Source: Enoplolaimus lenunculus (Eukaryota > Nematoda > Enoplea > Enoplida > Thoracostomopsidae). From it: a stretch of DNA of 64,000 nt. Below are positions 51,501 to 54,500 of this stretch, piece by piece. Position 1 is the first letter of the stretch; each line of letters starts with the position of its first letter. The translations under genes were made by a program, and so were the position numbers. The notes below the pieces were generated by a model, which saw only the letters and a program-made list of their open reading frames with translations, had not been told where the DNA came from and made no database searches. Where the stretch lies: assembly GCA_030248215.1 (NCBI GenBank), contig JASANG010002985.1, forward strand, positions 263,001-327,000. Direction: 5' to 3'.

Positions 51501-54500
51501 TACCCGATCCTACCTCGCGGTCTTAAATACCGAAACTCAACGTGCGTTGAATAAATTTTTTCAACACAGAATGTACTCAGTTGCATACTCTTGCATCAAA
51601 GTATCGTTGGCGGTTATGATTGTGCGTTGAATAAATTTTTTCAACACAGAATGTACTCAGTTGCATACTCTTGCATCAAAGTATCGTTGGCGGTTATGAT
51701 TGTGCGTTGAATAAATTTTTTCAACACAGAATGTTCCGAGTTGCATACTCTTGCATTAAATTAGTGTTGGCGGTATGCACGTGCGTTGAATAATTTTTTT
51801 CAACACAGAATGTGCCCAGTTGAATACTTTTGCATATCAACCTTAATAAACGTGTGCGTTAAATAAATTTTTTCTATACTGAATTCTTTTCCACACAGAA
51901 TGTACCCAGTTGCATATTACAGTTTTGAGGACGACTTTTGTTAATATGGTTGCGTATTTTAGATGAGGATTCCACGTGCCCATTTAGACGCTGGTGCATT
52001 GCGTCGTCGGGACAGCTTTTCGGGTTCATCCGAGTCTGGTTCCAGTGGTTCGTCCGAGTATGTAACCCGTGAAGAAACAGAGCGTCGGGTTCTGACCACG
52101 TATGTTTCTATGTTTTTATTCCTAAATCCGTATTCTCAACAGTGTATAGCATCCATCGGCACTTGTCCGCTTTCCGCCGATATTTACGCTTACGCCTGAG
52201 CTGCAACCGGTCATCGGTCCCGGCTCAGCCGCTACAGCTGGCACATCCGGCCGCAAACATAGTCATGACAGCAAAATTGTTGTATTACAATATATGTCAG
52301 CTATCATGAAATGATTTTTCATTAAAATCTATTACGTGATAGCATTTATGGCCCATGTATAGAACAGGGCCGGATCGTTTTCCGGACGGGCTATAATAGA
52401 GTCAGTTTAAGCAGTAGACTATATTTTTTGCTTAGGCTTAGGCTTAGGAATAGGCTCATCCATACGCTTAGGCTTAGGCTTAGGCTTAGGCTTAGGCTTA
52501 GGAATAGGCTCATCCATACGCTTAGGCTTAGGCTTAGGCTTAGGAATAGGCTCATCCATACGCTTAGGCTTAGGCTTAGGCTTATGCTTAGGCTTAGGAA
52601 TATGCTTATACTACTGTTGCGGCCCTGTTCTATACATGGGCCGCATTTATTGTGCAGTAGCGTCGCATGGTATTTGTTATGGATGTCATAGTGGTTTTCG
52701 GTTTAAGACGCATACACGTTTTGATAACATTTCGCTTAGATCACAATACCTATACAACAATCTAAATAATAGTAGAAATGAAACAGCGAGTGAAAAGAGT
52801 CGGCCAATCCGTCCACGGCCGGCCAGTTGGTAACGGCCTTTGGCTCGGCCCAGTCGGACTCTTCTCGGCCGGTTCCAACCCTGACTTAGGCTTAGGTATA
52901 CGAAAAATGTTTATATCTGGCTAAGCCTTCGCCTGAGCCTAAACCTTTACTTGAAATACTGGGACAAAGTGTACAACAGCTACATTTATCGCCAATTTGC
53001 AATAGACTGCCATGCATATTTCCAAACCAGTGAATCTATAATTTTCGCTAATTTTACTTTTTAAGACGCAAAATTTTATTTTTTACCAGTCAAAATTGTA
53101 ATTTTGGCGAGAAAATTTTTTTGAATAACAAAATGAATTTAAACACTTTTATATTTTTACTCGGCTGTTTATTAATTTTAGCAACACGCGAACAACTTCT
53201 GGTGGCGGTTCAGCGTCAGCTCAGTTCAATGTTTACCCGCCGGTTCATCGTGAATCAGTCATGAACGAAGAGAATCGAAGCATTGGCGAACATGAAGTTG
53301 AACGGGTAATTGTCTTAATATTTGGTGTTTTTTCACTCAAAAATATACGAATCTCAGTATATAAAAATTTTGTAGTCACAACCACGCCAGGAAATTCGAT
53401 CTTTTAGTCATTTTGCAATCTGTGTTATTAAAGCTGGCACGTCTAACATACGTATGTTGCGCGGTGTTTGCGTGGCGCTATACTTTTGATGTCGTCCGGC
53501 GCTGTCCATAACCGTCCGTCATCGCGTACGTCACCGTGCGGTATCGTACGTGAATTACTCACGTACGATACCGTATAATGACGAACGGTGACGGACGGCA
53601 CCGAACGGCGCCGCAAGACAAGTATAGCGTCACGCTTTCACTTTGAAGCATGGAACAAACAAATCTGTTTTTGTAAGCTTAACCCTTTCTCACATGAATA
53701 TTTTCTATTTTCCTTGAGACTTACTTTTATGCTACGATTCGATCTTCAGTGACTGGACTGGGAGGCGTATACCATCACCACTCAGCTATAGGAGCTTGAC
53801 GCTCGAGCCCGAGGGGGCTCTCACGTCTTGTGGTGATTTAGTACTGTGTATACGTGTTGCAATTGTTAAACGCGGTGCGATATATATTATTTAACGTATA
53901 GACAATGCGCTGAGTTGCCTTTAGGCAACTCAATGTGAGAAGGGGTTAAACATAACTAATCATACTTGACACTCAGTTGTCGGCTTTAATTTTTGTGAAA
54001 CTTTTGAAATTTTCATAATTTATATTGTAAACCATGATCTGATACGGATACTTTGAGATCTTGGCTTAGGCTTAGGCTTACAAATATGCTCATACTTACG
54101 CTTAGGCTTAGGCGTAGGCTTAGGCTTAGGCTTAGGAATATGCTTATAATACTGTTCCGTCCCTGTTCCTTACATTGACCATTTTGTTTATAGTTTAAAT
54201 AATTTTAGGAAGTCTATACGTCGCGTCAAAGCCGAGCTGATGATCAGCATTCGTTGAGTTCGCATGGTGAAAGTGTTGGAAATGTAATGGTTTAATATTT
54301 TTATTTGCCTTCTTTAGGCCCTAAACCTAATTTCACCGACACAGTTATGAGCCTATGCCTAGAACGGTATCACGACAATTGTTCGCCCGACAACTCGCCG
54401 ATCGACAACTTGTAATCGTTAATTTCATCGACTCGACAATTCGTCACACATCATTATGATGCGTAGGCTTAGGATTACACTTAGAATTATGGTTAGATTT

